From the NCBI GenBank assembly GCA_023212695.1, contig JALCCG010000026.1, positions 1 through 64,000 of the forward strand: DNA of 64,000 nucleotides. The letters are read 5' to 3'. The notes under the pieces were generated by a model, which saw nothing but the letters and a program-made list of their open reading frames with translations, was not told where the DNA came from and ran no database searches. Below are positions 16,368 to 25,305 of the stretch, piece by piece. Position 1 is the first letter of the stretch, and each line of letters starts with the position of its first letter. This stretch comes from Sporisorium sorghi. Taxonomy: Eukaryota; Basidiomycota; Ustilaginomycetes; Ustilaginales; Ustilaginaceae. The translations under genes and the position numbers were made by a program.

Positions 16368-16764
16368 TCACCTGAACGGATTCGTGATTGTGCCTGACGG
16401 CATATAGACCCCGCTGATCAGGGGCATGATCGGAATGATTGACGAAAACAGTGTATTAAACTGCTCCGGGGATTGCAGGATACCAACCATGAGCATAGAT
16501 AAGGCTACGATCGTCAGCGTATAAATCACAACGACCATCAACAGCAAGCTGTAGCCGTCACCTAAATCGAACCCGAAGCCATAACGGAATATCATAAATA
16601 CCACCATAATTTGCAAAATGCCTATCAAAGAGCTCTACAACCAAGCAGGCGTAAAGGGGGCATCTGTAAATACGATTGTACATGTTCACGAAACTGCGTT
16701 TCATCAGCTGCGGCAGCTGCCGCAGCCTGAAGCTGCAGTTCTTGATTATAGACTGTTCAGACAT
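16368..16764 (-). pseudogene. Decayed ABC-2 type permease
   Basis: The frame 16764 to about 16640 reads RQLPQLMKRSFVNMYNR, an ABC-2 permease-like start. After a frameshift near 16628 the next frame reads ILQIMVVFMIFRYGFGFDLGDGY ... LQSPEQFNTLFSSIIPIMPLISGVYMPSGTITNPF. The latter is the C-terminal helical hairpin of ABC-2 permeases, but it stops where intact members continue for another helix. Most of the middle of the protein is missing. This is a relic of a drug/lantibiotic-type ABC exporter next to a relic of its sensor kinase. Confidence 0.65.
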
Positions 16765-17341
16765 GCTGTTCAGCTAGTTGGACAAACGGGTTATCCACGG
16801 CTGCAGCGATTCGGTAATCGTTACGCATCAGCTTGACGGCAAGATCAGCTCGCCCCTCGCGTACCTTCGTCCTTGCGGCTTTTTCGCTCTGCATTCTGAA
16901 TTCATTCAATCCACTTCGAATTCGATTCATCCGGCGTTTCATATTACGATATTCGCTGAGCAGCGTTTCATTCCGAACCGAAGACTCTTCATAACGGGCC
17001 CAGACGGTACGGAATAAAGCAAGCCCAATTGCGAGAATAACCGAATATAGAACCAGGAACGGCCATGGAAAGCCGGGGTAGCCTAACAAATCCGGCATGA
17101 TGGCGCAGACAACCAGAACGATACCAATGACGCAGGCCTGAATGGCCGGAAGCCGATAGGCCGCTTTTCCCGCAATAATGGAAAAAACCAGGAGAATATA
17201 GGGATTAAAAGCATCTGTGCCGATCGGCCACAGCGAGGCAACGAGCAGTGTGACAAATAGCATTGCAGGCCTTGCCCGGCATAAAAGCGCTATAAAATAA
17301 GCTGTAAAGAAAATAGCGCTGCTCCCCAATCTCCAAGGCAA
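16757..17341 (-). pseudogene. Truncated sensor histidine kinase N-terminus
   Basis: 194 codons with about five hydrophobic segments (residues 7-120), then a charged helix (SEYRNMKRRMNRIRSGLNEF) and a degenerate tail. The layout matches the membrane input part of LiaS/DesK-type kinases, but the dimerisation/phosphoacceptor helix and ATPase domain are missing. There is no good ribosome site: the frame starts at a TTG with no Shine-Dalgarno, and in-frame coding-like sequence extends a little further upstream. Together with the permease fragment it marks a lost two-component/ABC resistance locus. Confidence 0.55.
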
Positions 17342-17925
17342 CGGGTTAGAATTAACATGTTGAACCTCAGGCAGGAAGGCACATACCTAGCTTGATATTA
17401 GAAATAAGAGCCATATCCAGAACGATCGCACATCATCCCCTCACTTTCGGCCAACGAGTTGAAGGCTTCCAGCAAAAAAACGGTTCCAATTTTTAGTTAT
17501 ATCATAGCACAGGAACATACATGCCTCTTGGTTAAATAGGTATCCTGGAAACGAAAAATCACTCCTTTTATCATTGTGAAAAAATAAACATACACCTCTA
17601 AACCCTTATAAATACTAGGATTTATGCCGTCTCCACATTGGCTATTAAAGGCAAAAACCAGCCCGGAATTGTGACGAAACTGGTAACACTCGTGAATATT
17701 TGAACAAAGTATGAACTGCGCTTAAACCGCACCACTACAATGATTTGCCTCACACACCAATCCTTTTGTAACAAATTGAACACATAAAATTACACACATT
17801 GACACGAATGTGGATTTATATGTAAATTATACAATTTTATGTGTTTTGCAAAGCCAATCAGAACTTTCTACTATAGATGTGTTAGAAACATTTGAACGAA
17901 GCCGTTTCAAGGAAAGGGGTACATC
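17342..17925. other. Long intergenic region before qoxA
   Basis: About 580 bp without a supported gene. The left part trails off from the kinase relic. The right part is AT-rich and holds the qox promoter and a 13-bp inverted repeat. No structured RNA family was recognised. Confidence 0.5.
17779..17845 (+). promoter_or_regulatory. qoxABCD promoter inside a 13-bp inverted repeat
   Basis: AACACATAAAATT (17779-17791) and AATTTTATGTGTT (17833-17845) are perfect inverted arms. Between them lie TTGACA (17799-17804) and a TAAATT-type -10 (17823-17828), so the arms flank both promoter elements. The ATG of qoxA is about 90 bp downstream. A redox or catabolite regulator binding the arms is plausible, but none is identified. 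Confidence 0.55.
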
Positions 17926-18930
17926 ATGAACAAAAGAGGGCCGTTATTTGCATTGTTATTAAGCTTCACCTTGCTCTTATCGGGATGCAGCTCACTCACG
18001 GTATTGGATCCGAAAGGACCGGCTGCCAGAACCCTATCCGATACAATCATATTCTCCATTCTCATGATGGTCGGAATATTGGCCGTAGTTTATGCGCTTT
18101 ATATCTTCATGCTCACCAAATATCGAGCGAAGAAATCCAACGAAGGTTACGAACCGCCACATGAAGAGGGCAATAAATGGCTGGAAATATTATGGACCGC
18201 CATTCCGATCCTGATTGTTGCCGTCCTCTCGGTTGTGACCGTCAAAACGACGGTGGCCGTGGAGAATGTGCCGGAAGGCTATGAAAACCAAGAGCCGCTA
18301 GTCATCTACGCTTCCTCTTCGAACTGGAAATGGCACTTCAGCTATCCGGAAGAAGGAATCGAAACGGTGAATTACGTTAACATTCCAACACATCGCCCGA
18401 TTGAATTCCGTCTGTACTCATTCGGTACAATCTCAAGCTTCTGGATCCCTCAGCTTCATGGCCAGAAATATGCGATGAGCGACATGATTACGAAGCTTAA
18501 CATGGTTGCGGACGAACCGGGCTCCATGATGGGCCGTAACGCGAACTTCAACGGCGAAGGCTTCGCACACATGGAGTTCGAGGCGCTTGCAATGTCTTCG
18601 ACCGAGTATGACAAGTGGGTTCAAGATGTCAAGAAAACTGCTCCCGAGCTGAAGGAAGATGAGTTTAAGAAGCTGCTGGAAACCGCGCATGTCGGTCGAA
18701 TGAGCTTCTCCAACACGCACCTTGAATTCAGCCCGCCGCCTTCCGAAGATCATCACCATGGCGGTGATGTCAATGGCAATGAGGAGCATCAGGACCATAA
18801 AGACGTCCACCCGGATCCTGCTACAACGGAAGAAACGGAATTTGACAGCGAAACGAACGTGGATCCGAACGAGCCGCTGCCGAACTTCCCGGCTGAAGAA
18901 AGCCCAAATCATCAACATGATGGACATTAA
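17926..18930 (+). CDS. qoxA: Cytochrome aa3 quinol oxidase subunit II
   Basis: 334 residues. The lipoprotein signal ends in LLLSGC. Two transmembrane helices (about 39-62 and 88-110) precede the cupredoxin domain (SNWKWHFSYPEEGIETVNYVNIP, SFWIPQLHGQKYAMSDM). The CuA ligands of cytochrome c oxidases (CxxxC) are absent, which identifies a menaquinol rather than cytochrome c oxidase. The C-terminal about 60 residues are His/Asp/Glu-rich (HHHGG, EEHQDHKDVHPD, NHQHDGH), an uncommon tail that may bind metal. It is the first gene of qoxABCD. Confidence 0.93.
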   Translation: MNKRGPLFALLLSFTLLLSGCSSLTVLDPKGPAARTLSDTIIFSILMMVGILAVVYALYIFMLTKYRAKKSNEGYEPPHEEGNKWLEILWTAIPILIVAVLSVVTVKTTVAVENVPEGYENQEPLVIYASSSNWKWHFSYPEEGIETVNYVNIPTHRPIEFRLYSFGTISSFWIPQLHGQKYAMSDMITKLNMVADEPGSMMGRNANFNGEGFAHMEFEALAMSSTEYDKWVQDVKKTAPELKEDEFKKLLETAHVGRMSFSNTHLEFSPPPSEDHHHGGDVNGNEEHQDHKDVHPDPATTEETEFDSETNVDPNEPLPNFPAEESPNHQHDGH

Positions 18931-18993
18931 ATCGGTAAGTGAAACGTTGTTCACCCGATCTACTTCATACATCCAGAAAGGAGCTAGGCTCTT

Positions 18994-20937
18994 ATGAAAT
19001 GGGACGAATTTTTCGTTACCGGTGATCCGTTAATTTACGGCGCCATGGTGAGTATTGTTCTCGTCTCGCTTGCAATCCTCTTCGGCTTGACCTATTACAA
19101 GAAGTGGGGATATATGTGGCGGGAATGGCTGACCACCGTGGATCACAAAAAAATTGGCGTTATGTACATCATCTGTGCCTTGATCATGCTGTTCCGCGGC
19201 GGCGTTGACGCCTTGATGATGCGTGCGCAGACCGCTGCACCGGAGATGAAATTTCTGACGGGTCAGCACTATAACGAAGTATTTACAACTCACGGGGTCA
19301 TTATGATTCTCTTTATGGCCATGCCGTTTATCTTCGGTCTGATGAATGTTATCATTCCGCTCCAGATCGGTGCCCGTGACGTAGCATTCCCTAAACTGAA
19401 CGCAATCAGCTTCTGGCTATTCTTCGCCGGTGCGATGCTGTTCAACATCTCCTTTGTCATTGGAGGCTCGCCGGATGCCGGCTGGTCCGCCTATTTCCCG
19501 CTGGCCAGTATCGAGTTCAGTCCGACGGTTGGCAACAACTATTACTCTCTGGCGCTGCAGATATCAGGGATTGGTACACTCCTTACAGGCGTTAACTTTA
19601 TCGTAACGATCCTGAAGATGCGTGCACCAGGTATGACACTCATGCGCATGCCAATGTTCACATGGTCCGTGCTGATCACTTGTGTCATCATTATCTTTGC
19701 TTTCCCGGTACTTACGATTGCGCTATTGCTTATGATGTTCGACCGCGTGTTTGGTTCACAATTCTTCACGATGTCCAACGGCGGTATGGATATGCTCTGG
19801 GCCAACCTGTTCTGGGTATGGGGTCACCCTGAGGTATATATCGTTATTCTGCCTGCATTCGGGATATTCAGTGAGATTATATCGACCTTCTCCAAGAAGA
19901 ACCTGTATGGTTACGGTTCCATGGTCTTCAGTATGGTTATCATCTCAGCTCTGTCCTTCCTGGTCTGGGCCCACCATTTCTATACGATGGGTCAAGGCGC
20001 CATGGTCAACGGCTTCTTCTCGATCACAACGATGGCGATTGCCGTGCCGACCGGGGTCAAAATATTCAACTGGCTCTTTACGCTGAGGAAAGGCCGAATA
20101 AGCTTTACGACACCGATGCTCTATTCACTGGCATTTATTCCGATCTTTACGATCGGCGGTGTTACCGGCGTTATGCTGGCGATGGCCAGTGCGGACTATC
20201 AGTATCATAATACGATGTTCCTGGTTGCCCACTTCCACTATGTGCTCATTCCAGGTGCCGTATTTGCCGTCATTGCCGGTTTCCATTACTGGTTCCCTAA
20301 AGTGTTCGGCTTCCGTCTGAATGAGAAACTTGGCAAAATTGCCTTCTGGTTCATTGCCATTTCGTTTAACGTTACCTTCTTCCCGATGTTCTTCCTGGGA
20401 CTGATGGGTATGACTCGCCGGACGTACACGTACTCAGCTGAAACCGGCTTTGGCCCGTTGAATATGCTGTCGATGGTAGGTGCGGTCGGTCTGGCAATCG
20501 GATTTGTTATTCTCGTATACAACATCTACTGGAGTACACGTTACGAGCCGCGCGACAAAACAGGCGATCCATGGGATGCACGCGCTCTGGAATGGTCAAC
20601 GCCAAGCCCGGTTCCTGTATATAACTTTGCTGTCACACCACAAGTAAAAGGCCGTGATGCCTACTGGTTCTCGAAGAAAAACAACGAACCGCTCTCAGAT
20701 GAGAAAATCACGAAGATTCATATGCCTAGCAACACCGGAAAACCCTTTATACTGGGTATTGCCTTCTTCTTCCTTGGCTTCTTCCTGGTATTCAGCTGGT
20801 GGATTCCATCCATTGTGGCTGGTGTCGCGGTGCTGATTATAATGGCTACCATGTCCTTTGACCGTGATCACGGATATTACATTCCGGTTGAAGAGATTGT
20901 TCAAACCGAACAGAAACTGCGGGGTGATACGGTATGA
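18994..20937 (+). CDS. qoxB: Cytochrome aa3 quinol oxidase subunit I
   Basis: 647 residues with about 14-15 membrane helices. Haem-copper oxidase landmarks: the low-spin haem His in FTTHGVIMILF, the CuB His and cross-linked Tyr in WGHPEVYIVILPAFG, the HH pair in WAHHFYTMG, and the haem a3/a His in VAHFHYVLIPG. It catalyses menaquinol oxidation and oxygen reduction with proton pumping. It begins 63 bp after qoxA behind AGAAAGGAG, and its stop overlaps the qoxC start by four bases. Confidence 0.95.
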   Translation: MKWDEFFVTGDPLIYGAMVSIVLVSLAILFGLTYYKKWGYMWREWLTTVDHKKIGVMYIICALIMLFRGGVDALMMRAQTAAPEMKFLTGQHYNEVFTTHGVIMILFMAMPFIFGLMNVIIPLQIGARDVAFPKLNAISFWLFFAGAMLFNISFVIGGSPDAGWSAYFPLASIEFSPTVGNNYYSLALQISGIGTLLTGVNFIVTILKMRAPGMTLMRMPMFTWSVLITCVIIIFAFPVLTIALLLMMFDRVFGSQFFTMSNGGMDMLWANLFWVWGHPEVYIVILPAFGIFSEIISTFSKKNLYGYGSMVFSMVIISALSFLVWAHHFYTMGQGAMVNGFFSITTMAIAVPTGVKIFNWLFTLRKGRISFTTPMLYSLAFIPIFTIGGVTGVMLAMASADYQYHNTMFLVAHFHYVLIPGAVFAVIAGFHYWFPKVFGFRLNEKLGKIAFWFIAISFNVTFFPMFFLGLMGMTRRTYTYSAETGFGPLNMLSMVGAVGLAIGFVILVYNIYWSTRYEPRDKTGDPWDARALEWSTPSPVPVYNFAVTPQVKGRDAYWFSKKNNEPLSDEKITKIHMPSNTGKPFILGIAFFFLGFFLVFSWWIPSIVAGVAVLIIMATMSFDRDHGYYIPVEEIVQTEQKLRGDTV

Positions 20938-21530
20938 AAATAGATGCCACTCAGCCGCTGGAATATGGAACAGAGGAAAACCGCAATCGTATCTTCGGAT
21001 TCTGGCTGTTCCTCGGAGCTGAAATTGCGCTCTTTGCTACCTTGTTTACCGTCTACTTCGTTCTCGTGAACCGCTTCGCCAGCGGTCCGAGCGGAGCGGA
21101 AATCTTTGAAATAACACCGGTTCTGCTTGAGACCTTCCTGCTCTTAACGAGCAGCTTCACCATCGGATTGGCTGTTCATGCGATGCGTCTGGGTCTGAAA
21201 AAGCAGATGATGATCTTTATGGTCATCACCCTGCTGCTGGGTGCAGGATTCCTTGGTATCGAGATCTTTGAATTCTTCACTTATGTGCATGAAGGAGTTA
21301 CACTCTCTACCAGCGCATTTGCGTCCAGCCTGTTTACACTGCTTGGGACTCACGGAGCTCACGTTACCTTTGGTCTCCTGTGGGGAACTGCCATTCTGAT
21401 TCAACTTAAAAAGCATGGATTGGATCATTCCACAGCCAACAAGTCCTTTATCTTCTCGCTCTACTGGCACTTCCTGGACGTTGTGTGGATCTTCATATTC
21501 AGCTTTGTATACCTGAAAGGACTGATGTGA
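20934..21530 (+). CDS. qoxC: Cytochrome aa3 quinol oxidase subunit III
   Basis: 198 residues with five membrane helices. Family blocks are FGFWLFLGAEIALFATLFTVY near the start, the glutamate-bearing GIEIFEFF region, LLGTHGAHVTFGLLW, and a terminal YWHFLDVVWIFIFSFVYL. Subunit III stabilises proton uptake by subunit I. The ATG overlaps qoxB (ATGA), so translation is coupled. Confidence 0.95.
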   Translation: MKIDATQPLEYGTEENRNRIFGFWLFLGAEIALFATLFTVYFVLVNRFASGPSGAEIFEITPVLLETFLLLTSSFTIGLAVHAMRLGLKKQMMIFMVITLLLGAGFLGIEIFEFFTYVHEGVTLSTSAFASSLFTLLGTHGAHVTFGLLWGTAILIQLKKHGLDHSTANKSFIFSLYWHFLDVVWIFIFSFVYLKGLM

Positions 21531-21531
21531 C

Positions 21532-21819
21532 ATGATTAAGCAGCTGTTTCCTATTAAGCATGTAGCGGGTTATATATCGTCTCTCGTCCTTTCAGCTGTT
21601 GCACTCGTGGTTCTGTTGGATATGCCGACAGCTTCAAAATTTGCCATCCTGCTGGTCACCGCGATACTGCAGGCTGCCGTTCAGCTCATGCTGTTCATGC
21701 ACGTTGGCGAAAGTGATGACAAGAAATCCGTTTATATCAACATTGCGTTCGCTCTGTTTGTTGGACTTGTCACGATCTTCGGAACGCTCTTCATCTTCGT
21801 ATGGGGATGGTATGCATAA
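21532..21819 (+). CDS. qoxD: Cytochrome aa3 quinol oxidase subunit IV
   Basis: 95 residues with three membrane helices; the conserved ILQAAVQLMLFMHVGE core lies in the middle and LFIFVWGWY at the end. This small subunit helps assemble the CuB site in related oxidases. It starts one base after the qoxC stop and is followed by a terminator. Confidence 0.93.
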   Translation: MIKQLFPIKHVAGYISSLVLSAVALVVLLDMPTASKFAILLVTAILQAAVQLMLFMHVGESDDKKSVYINIAFALFVGLVTIFGTLFIFVWGWYA

Positions 21820-21890
21820 CAACCGGCAATAGCCGAGCTACAGATTAACCGATGAACGTATCGCATTGCGCGAACGCTTCATCCACATAG

Positions 21891-21933
21891 AAGGGGCCGT
21901 CCCAAAAGTCACTTGACTCTGGGAGGCCCCTTT
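21891..21933. terminator. Terminator between qoxD and the convergent CWB2-like gene
   Basis: AAGGGGCC pairs with GGCCCCTT, with inner CCCA/TGGG pairing and a T-run on the plus strand. The geometry could serve both convergent genes. Confidence 0.75.
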
Positions 21934-22021
21934 GTGTGTTATAAGGACGCTGCGGAATGAAGCATTCCTTCAAACGCGGTTGCCCCCGAATACCCTGAAT
22001 TCATCTTTAAGGAAGGAATCG

Positions 22022-23194
22022 CTATGGGGCAGCGTTCTCCAGAATTTCATCGATCTCGCTCTGAAGTTTGGTCGTCAGGGTCTTCTCATCTCCAATAATC
22101 CAGGCATGATTATAGGGTGCTTCCATTGGCGAATTGTCATACGCTTGCTGTATTGACTCTACGTACTTCACGATGGAACGGGGAACCCCGTCACGCTCCG
22201 TATATAACAGCGGTGCATGTTTACCCATATGGGACAATGGCGCAGCCGCAATGGACAAGATAGGAGAATCCGGGATGGAGAAGGAGAGGCTGTATCCCGG
22301 TGAGCGTATCCCCCATCCGAACCCCGTTCCGGAATCATGGTACTGTGCGAAGTGAATGGCATTCTGGTATGGATCATCCCCGGCGATTCGAATCACCTTG
22401 CCATATTGCCGCAGATTTTCCTCCACGCTGTGGGACACCACCTTCTCCGGGCCGATGATATAGATATGAGCCTGCCCATTTCGCTTCTGAAGCGCCTTCA
22501 CTGTATCTTCGGGCACGTCCTTCTCACTGACAAACAATAGTGTCTCGGGCATATGCGCAATCCAGCTTACCGCTGGCAGCGTATAATTCGGGCGCTCCAT
22601 CGATCCAATGATAACGGAGGTTGGAACAGATCCCGTTACCTTTGCTGCGTATTCGTCAATCGCAGCTGCTGCTTCTGCCGGCTCTGTTGCATCTATGTGG
22701 TCGAGTTTATAGTCGAGTCCGTTCAGATCCTTCATAACCTTTTCCGATATCGGGCCGACCGTGATAATGTCAATCCCTTTGTTATTCTCCGCTCCCCTTG
22801 GCTTCAAGCGGCGCAGCTCCTCCAGCGTTTCCTTGGGAATCCCCTCCTCTTCCACAAACAACAGCGGCCCCTGGCTCAGCTGAGTCAGATCGGCACTGAC
22901 AGCGGCTATGGGCCACTGGGCCGAATCCACCAGAATAACGCTCTGCGGGCGACTGTGCTCATTCGTGGACAGCCACAGCGTTTTGGAGGTCAGTACCGCC
23001 GCACTTACTGGATCAGACGTATTCAATCGGATGGTATTTTTGGTAGCTGACCAAGGCACAGGGGTATCCTTCAGCAGCTCTTTGCTGTGAACAGCGGATG
23101 GAATCGAGGGCTCCGAATGATTCACAGTCTGACTCCAAGCGAGAATGCCTGCCGTAAGAAGGGCAAGGGCCCAGCCGGCGATCATTTTCTTCAC
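22022..23194 (-). CDS. Cell-wall-binding repeat 2 (CWB2)-like protein
   Basis: 390 residues. The GTG at 23194 was taken as start because AGGAGG lies eight bases upstream. An N-terminal signal/anchor (MKKMIAGWALALLTAGILAW) is followed by repeated alpha/beta blocks: LVDSAQWPIAAVSADLTQ then GPLLFVEEEGIPKETLEELRRLKP, and IIGSMERPNYTLPAVSWIAHMPETLLFVSEKDVPEDTVKAL. These match the CWB2 type of repeat that attaches proteins to anionic wall polymers in other Bacillota. The two-and-a-half repeats without another domain suggest an exported wall-associated protein. It lies 71 bp downstream of the DHH gene on the same strand. Confidence 0.65.
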   Translation of the reverse strand: MKKMIAGWALALLTAGILAWSQTVNHSEPSIPSAVHSKELLKDTPVPWSATKNTIRLNTSDPVSAAVLTSKTLWLSTNEHSRPQSVILVDSAQWPIAAVSADLTQLSQGPLLFVEEEGIPKETLEELRRLKPRGAENNKGIDIITVGPISEKVMKDLNGLDYKLDHIDATEPAEAAAAIDEYAAKVTGSVPTSVIIGSMERPNYTLPAVSWIAHMPETLLFVSEKDVPEDTVKALQKRNGQAHIYIIGPEKVVSHSVEENLRQYGKVIRIAGDDPYQNAIHFAQYHDSGTGFGWGIRSPGYSLSFSIPDSPILSIAAAPLSHMGKHAPLLYTERDGVPRSIVKYVESIQQAYDNSPMEAPYNHAWIIGDEKTLTTKLQSEIDEILENAAP

Positions 23195-23265
23195 CGTACA
23201 TTCCTCCTGTCTGCACACAACGTAACACGCATGCATCTCTGCTATCCTTCATGCGGATTGAGGGG

Positions 23266-24516
23266 TCACATATCTTCCATTAACTTCTCTTCATCCAAAT
23301 CCGGCGGCAAACCAGGACGTTCATGGGAACGATTCCGCATCCATTGTTCCTTCAGCATCTTCACAAACACATCGTCCCGGGATAGCCAGACACCATACTG
23401 GCGCTTCATGTGCCGCTCTGCCTCGTCAAACGAACGGAATGTAAACGGCAGCGGATCGCCGTTCCACTCCACCACCCATTCTCCTGCGCGGGCATATACA
23501 AACAGCATATCCTCGCCCCAGCTTTCGTACAGAACACCGGACTCGGTACCTTTAATGTTGAACTGATTCCGTGAGGCATCTAAACGGATCGGTTCAAGTT
23601 CAAACGGATCGGCAGCAAACAGCTGATATACTTCCTCCGTTATCGTGCATCCCGATGCTTTAGCATGACCTCCTCCGCCGTACCGAATTGCAATTTCGGA
23701 TACATCCACATGATCATGAATCGTCCGCAGGCTCATTTTCCTCCCGCCCATATTCAATATGGCGATATAATCAAGATGAGGATAGACGGATCCCAGCTCA
23801 CTGGCAAGCTCGGAATGATAGGACTCGGCGTATACGATACCTACGCAGTATTCATCAACGAAGGTTTGAATAATTTCACGCTGCTTGCGGCGGATATAAC
23901 GCTCAATTTTATCCTCTTCCATGTCCAGAATTTTCTCTTCAAATTCATCGAAGAAAAAGCCCTCCGATTCACGAAGACGCTGGATCATCTTGCTCTCAAA
24001 CTCATCAACGGCCAGCATATAGAACAGATCATTCAACCGTTTCGCCTGAATCTTCTGATGTTCTTCCCATTCCCATGTATCATAGAGCCGGACAAGCTCC
24101 ACGAATTGATCCATCCCTTCGCTCCTGCTCAGATGTCCATGCTCAATCAAATATTCATAAAATAATGAGGTTGCCGAGGCCGCTCTGCCGTCTCGATGCG
24201 TCACAACCACCTGTCCCCATATGTAATCATTCAAATGAAGGGCAGTTTTATGGTGATCGATAAGCTGAACCTGTCCTCCTTCTTCCACAAACACGTTTAA
24301 TTCCTTCTCGATGTCGGGAGCAATCGATAAATCCGTAATAAACAGCACGTCGTACGGATGCTCCTGAACGGAGGTCCGGTTTAAATACCTTGCGACTTGC
24401 TGATTCAATCCGTGAATGGTGTTATATCGGACATCAATTCCTTCGCCGAAGGCGCATTTGGCTATGATGCCGCATCCGATGCCATCCAGATCATTATGGC
24501 TGTACAGATGATACAT
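23266..24516 (-). CDS. DHH family phosphoesterase, NrnB-like
   Basis: 416 residues. The start is the ATG at 24516 behind GGGAGG; longer frames lack a ribosome site. DHH motifs: SHNDLDGIGCG at residue 6, FITDLS, and the name-giving IDHHKTA near 112; the DHHA1 signature GGGGHAKASG is in the second half. Family members (B. subtilis NrnB/YngD type) hydrolyse short oligoribonucleotides or cyclic-dinucleotide products from the 5' or 3' end with Mn2+. The extra about 90 C-terminal residues are not part of the core. It is likely co-transcribed with the downstream CWB2-like gene. Confidence 0.8.
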   Translation of the reverse strand: MYHLYSHNDLDGIGCGIIAKCAFGEGIDVRYNTIHGLNQQVARYLNRTSVQEHPYDVLFITDLSIAPDIEKELNVFVEEGGQVQLIDHHKTALHLNDYIWGQVVVTHRDGRAASATSLFYEYLIEHGHLSRSEGMDQFVELVRLYDTWEWEEHQKIQAKRLNDLFYMLAVDEFESKMIQRLRESEGFFFDEFEEKILDMEEDKIERYIRRKQREIIQTFVDEYCVGIVYAESYHSELASELGSVYPHLDYIAILNMGGRKMSLRTIHDHVDVSEIAIRYGGGGHAKASGCTITEEVYQLFAADPFELEPIRLDASRNQFNIKGTESGVLYESWGEDMLFVYARAGEWVVEWNGDPLPFTFRSFDEAERHMKRQYGVWLSRDDVFVKMLKEQWMRNRSHERPGLPPDLDEEKLMEDM

Positions 24517-24639
24517 AGGTGATTTCCTCCCTAGAAGGTGGAATGGACAAGCGGTACATACCTTTTCACCCCTACGATTCCCTAAAATCTTCCGTTTTAT
24601 CCCCCTGCTGCTGTTCTGAACCATCAGAATTGGACAAAA

Positions 24640-24672
24640 AAAGAAGAAGTGGAAAGAGTACCACTTCTTCTT
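24640..24672 (-). terminator. Hairpin with minus-strand T-run
   Basis: AAGAAGTGG pairs with CCACTTCTT, followed by seven Ts on the minus strand. It lies about 130 bp past the rhodanese-like gene and may back up the stronger terminator at 24758. Confidence 0.6.
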
Positions 24673-24757
24673 GAATATAGAAGAGATTATGCCTGTTGAA
24701 TAGGTCTTGGTCCTTTGGATGCCATAACCTCATGCTCTTTTCCTTACGCAGCATAAC

Positions 24758-24799
24758 AAAAAATCCGATCAGCAATAGGTCTGCCGATCGGATTTTTTT
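24758..24799 (-). terminator. Terminator of the rhodanese-like gene
   Basis: AAAATCCGATC / GATCGGATTTT hairpin with T-runs on both strands, beginning at the stop codon at 24799-24801 of the leftward gene. Confidence 0.85.
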
Positions 24800-25188
24800 C
24801 AGTTCATGGATGCGCGTTGCAGGGAATTGCAAGCCGTGCAATCCTCCTGCAAATAGAAGATTGAAGTGAAACCCGCCTTCTTGAGCTTGCGCGCCGCCAG
24901 AAAGCCGGCTGAGCGCTTCGGTGTTACGATGACTACGGAATCATCTGGTTTAAGTTCCTGATCCCAAACATAAGACAGTCTTCCAAGGGAGATGTTAATG
25001 GTCTCTTTCCACGGATTTTCCATAAACTCGGACACATCGCGAACATCGAGCAATTTGAGTTCAGGGCATTCCTTTTGTGCAAGACGAAGATCGCTGCACT
25101 TCATGAACCGCAAGCCTGTTATAGGTACATACCTCCGGTAGTATAGAACGAATAGGAAAACCATAAAGACGGCTAATGCGATCAGCAC
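24799..25188 (-). CDS. Membrane-anchored rhodanese-fold protein lacking the catalytic Cys
   Basis: 129 residues from a GTG at 25188, preceded by GGGGGA; upstream ATGs lie near the inferred transcription start without a ribosome site. Residues 2-17 form one membrane helix (LIALAVFMVFLFVLYY). Residues 42-114 follow the rhodanese pattern: LKLLDVRDVSEFMEN, INISLGRL, VVIVTPKRSAG, AARKLKKAGF. The active-site loop reads TPKRS (89-93) where the catalytic Cys should be, so normal sulfurtransfer is unlikely. Instead a CxxC (C117, C120; EDCTACN) sits at the C-terminus. A CsoR/CstR-like operator in its promoter points to sulfur or metal stress. Function is inferred. Confidence 0.7.
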   Translation of the reverse strand: MLIALAVFMVFLFVLYYRRYVPITGLRFMKCSDLRLAQKECPELKLLDVRDVSEFMENPWKETINISLGRLSYVWDQELKPDDSVVIVTPKRSAGFLAARKLKKAGFTSIFYLQEDCTACNSLQRASMN

Positions 25189-25253
25189 GTAGCATTCCCC
25201 CATCAAAGTCATGTGCATCATCTTGATGCATGGTGGGTGAACCAAACAAAATC

Positions 25254-25298
25254 TTACCCCCACGGGTATATAGTATGTGCTGTCTGAATAAAAGTCAA
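25254..25298 (-). promoter_or_regulatory. Promoter with CsoR/CstR-like operator for the rhodanese-like gene
   Basis: On the minus strand TTGACT (25298-25293), a 17-bp spacer and TACTAT (25275-25270) give a good sigma-A promoter. Directly downstream, ATACCC-N4-GGGTAA (25269-25254) is an almost perfect inverted repeat of the G/C-rich core used by CsoR-family repressors (Cu-sensing CsoR, persulfide-sensing CstR). Repression at the transcription start is inferred; no csoR-like gene is in the window. Confidence 0.6.
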
Positions 25299-25305
25299 TA
25301 CATGA

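Noticed and set aside
22553..23050. A 165-codon rightward frame antisense to the CWB2-like gene
   Set aside because: No ribosome site or recognisable family, and the opposite strand carries a coherent exported protein.
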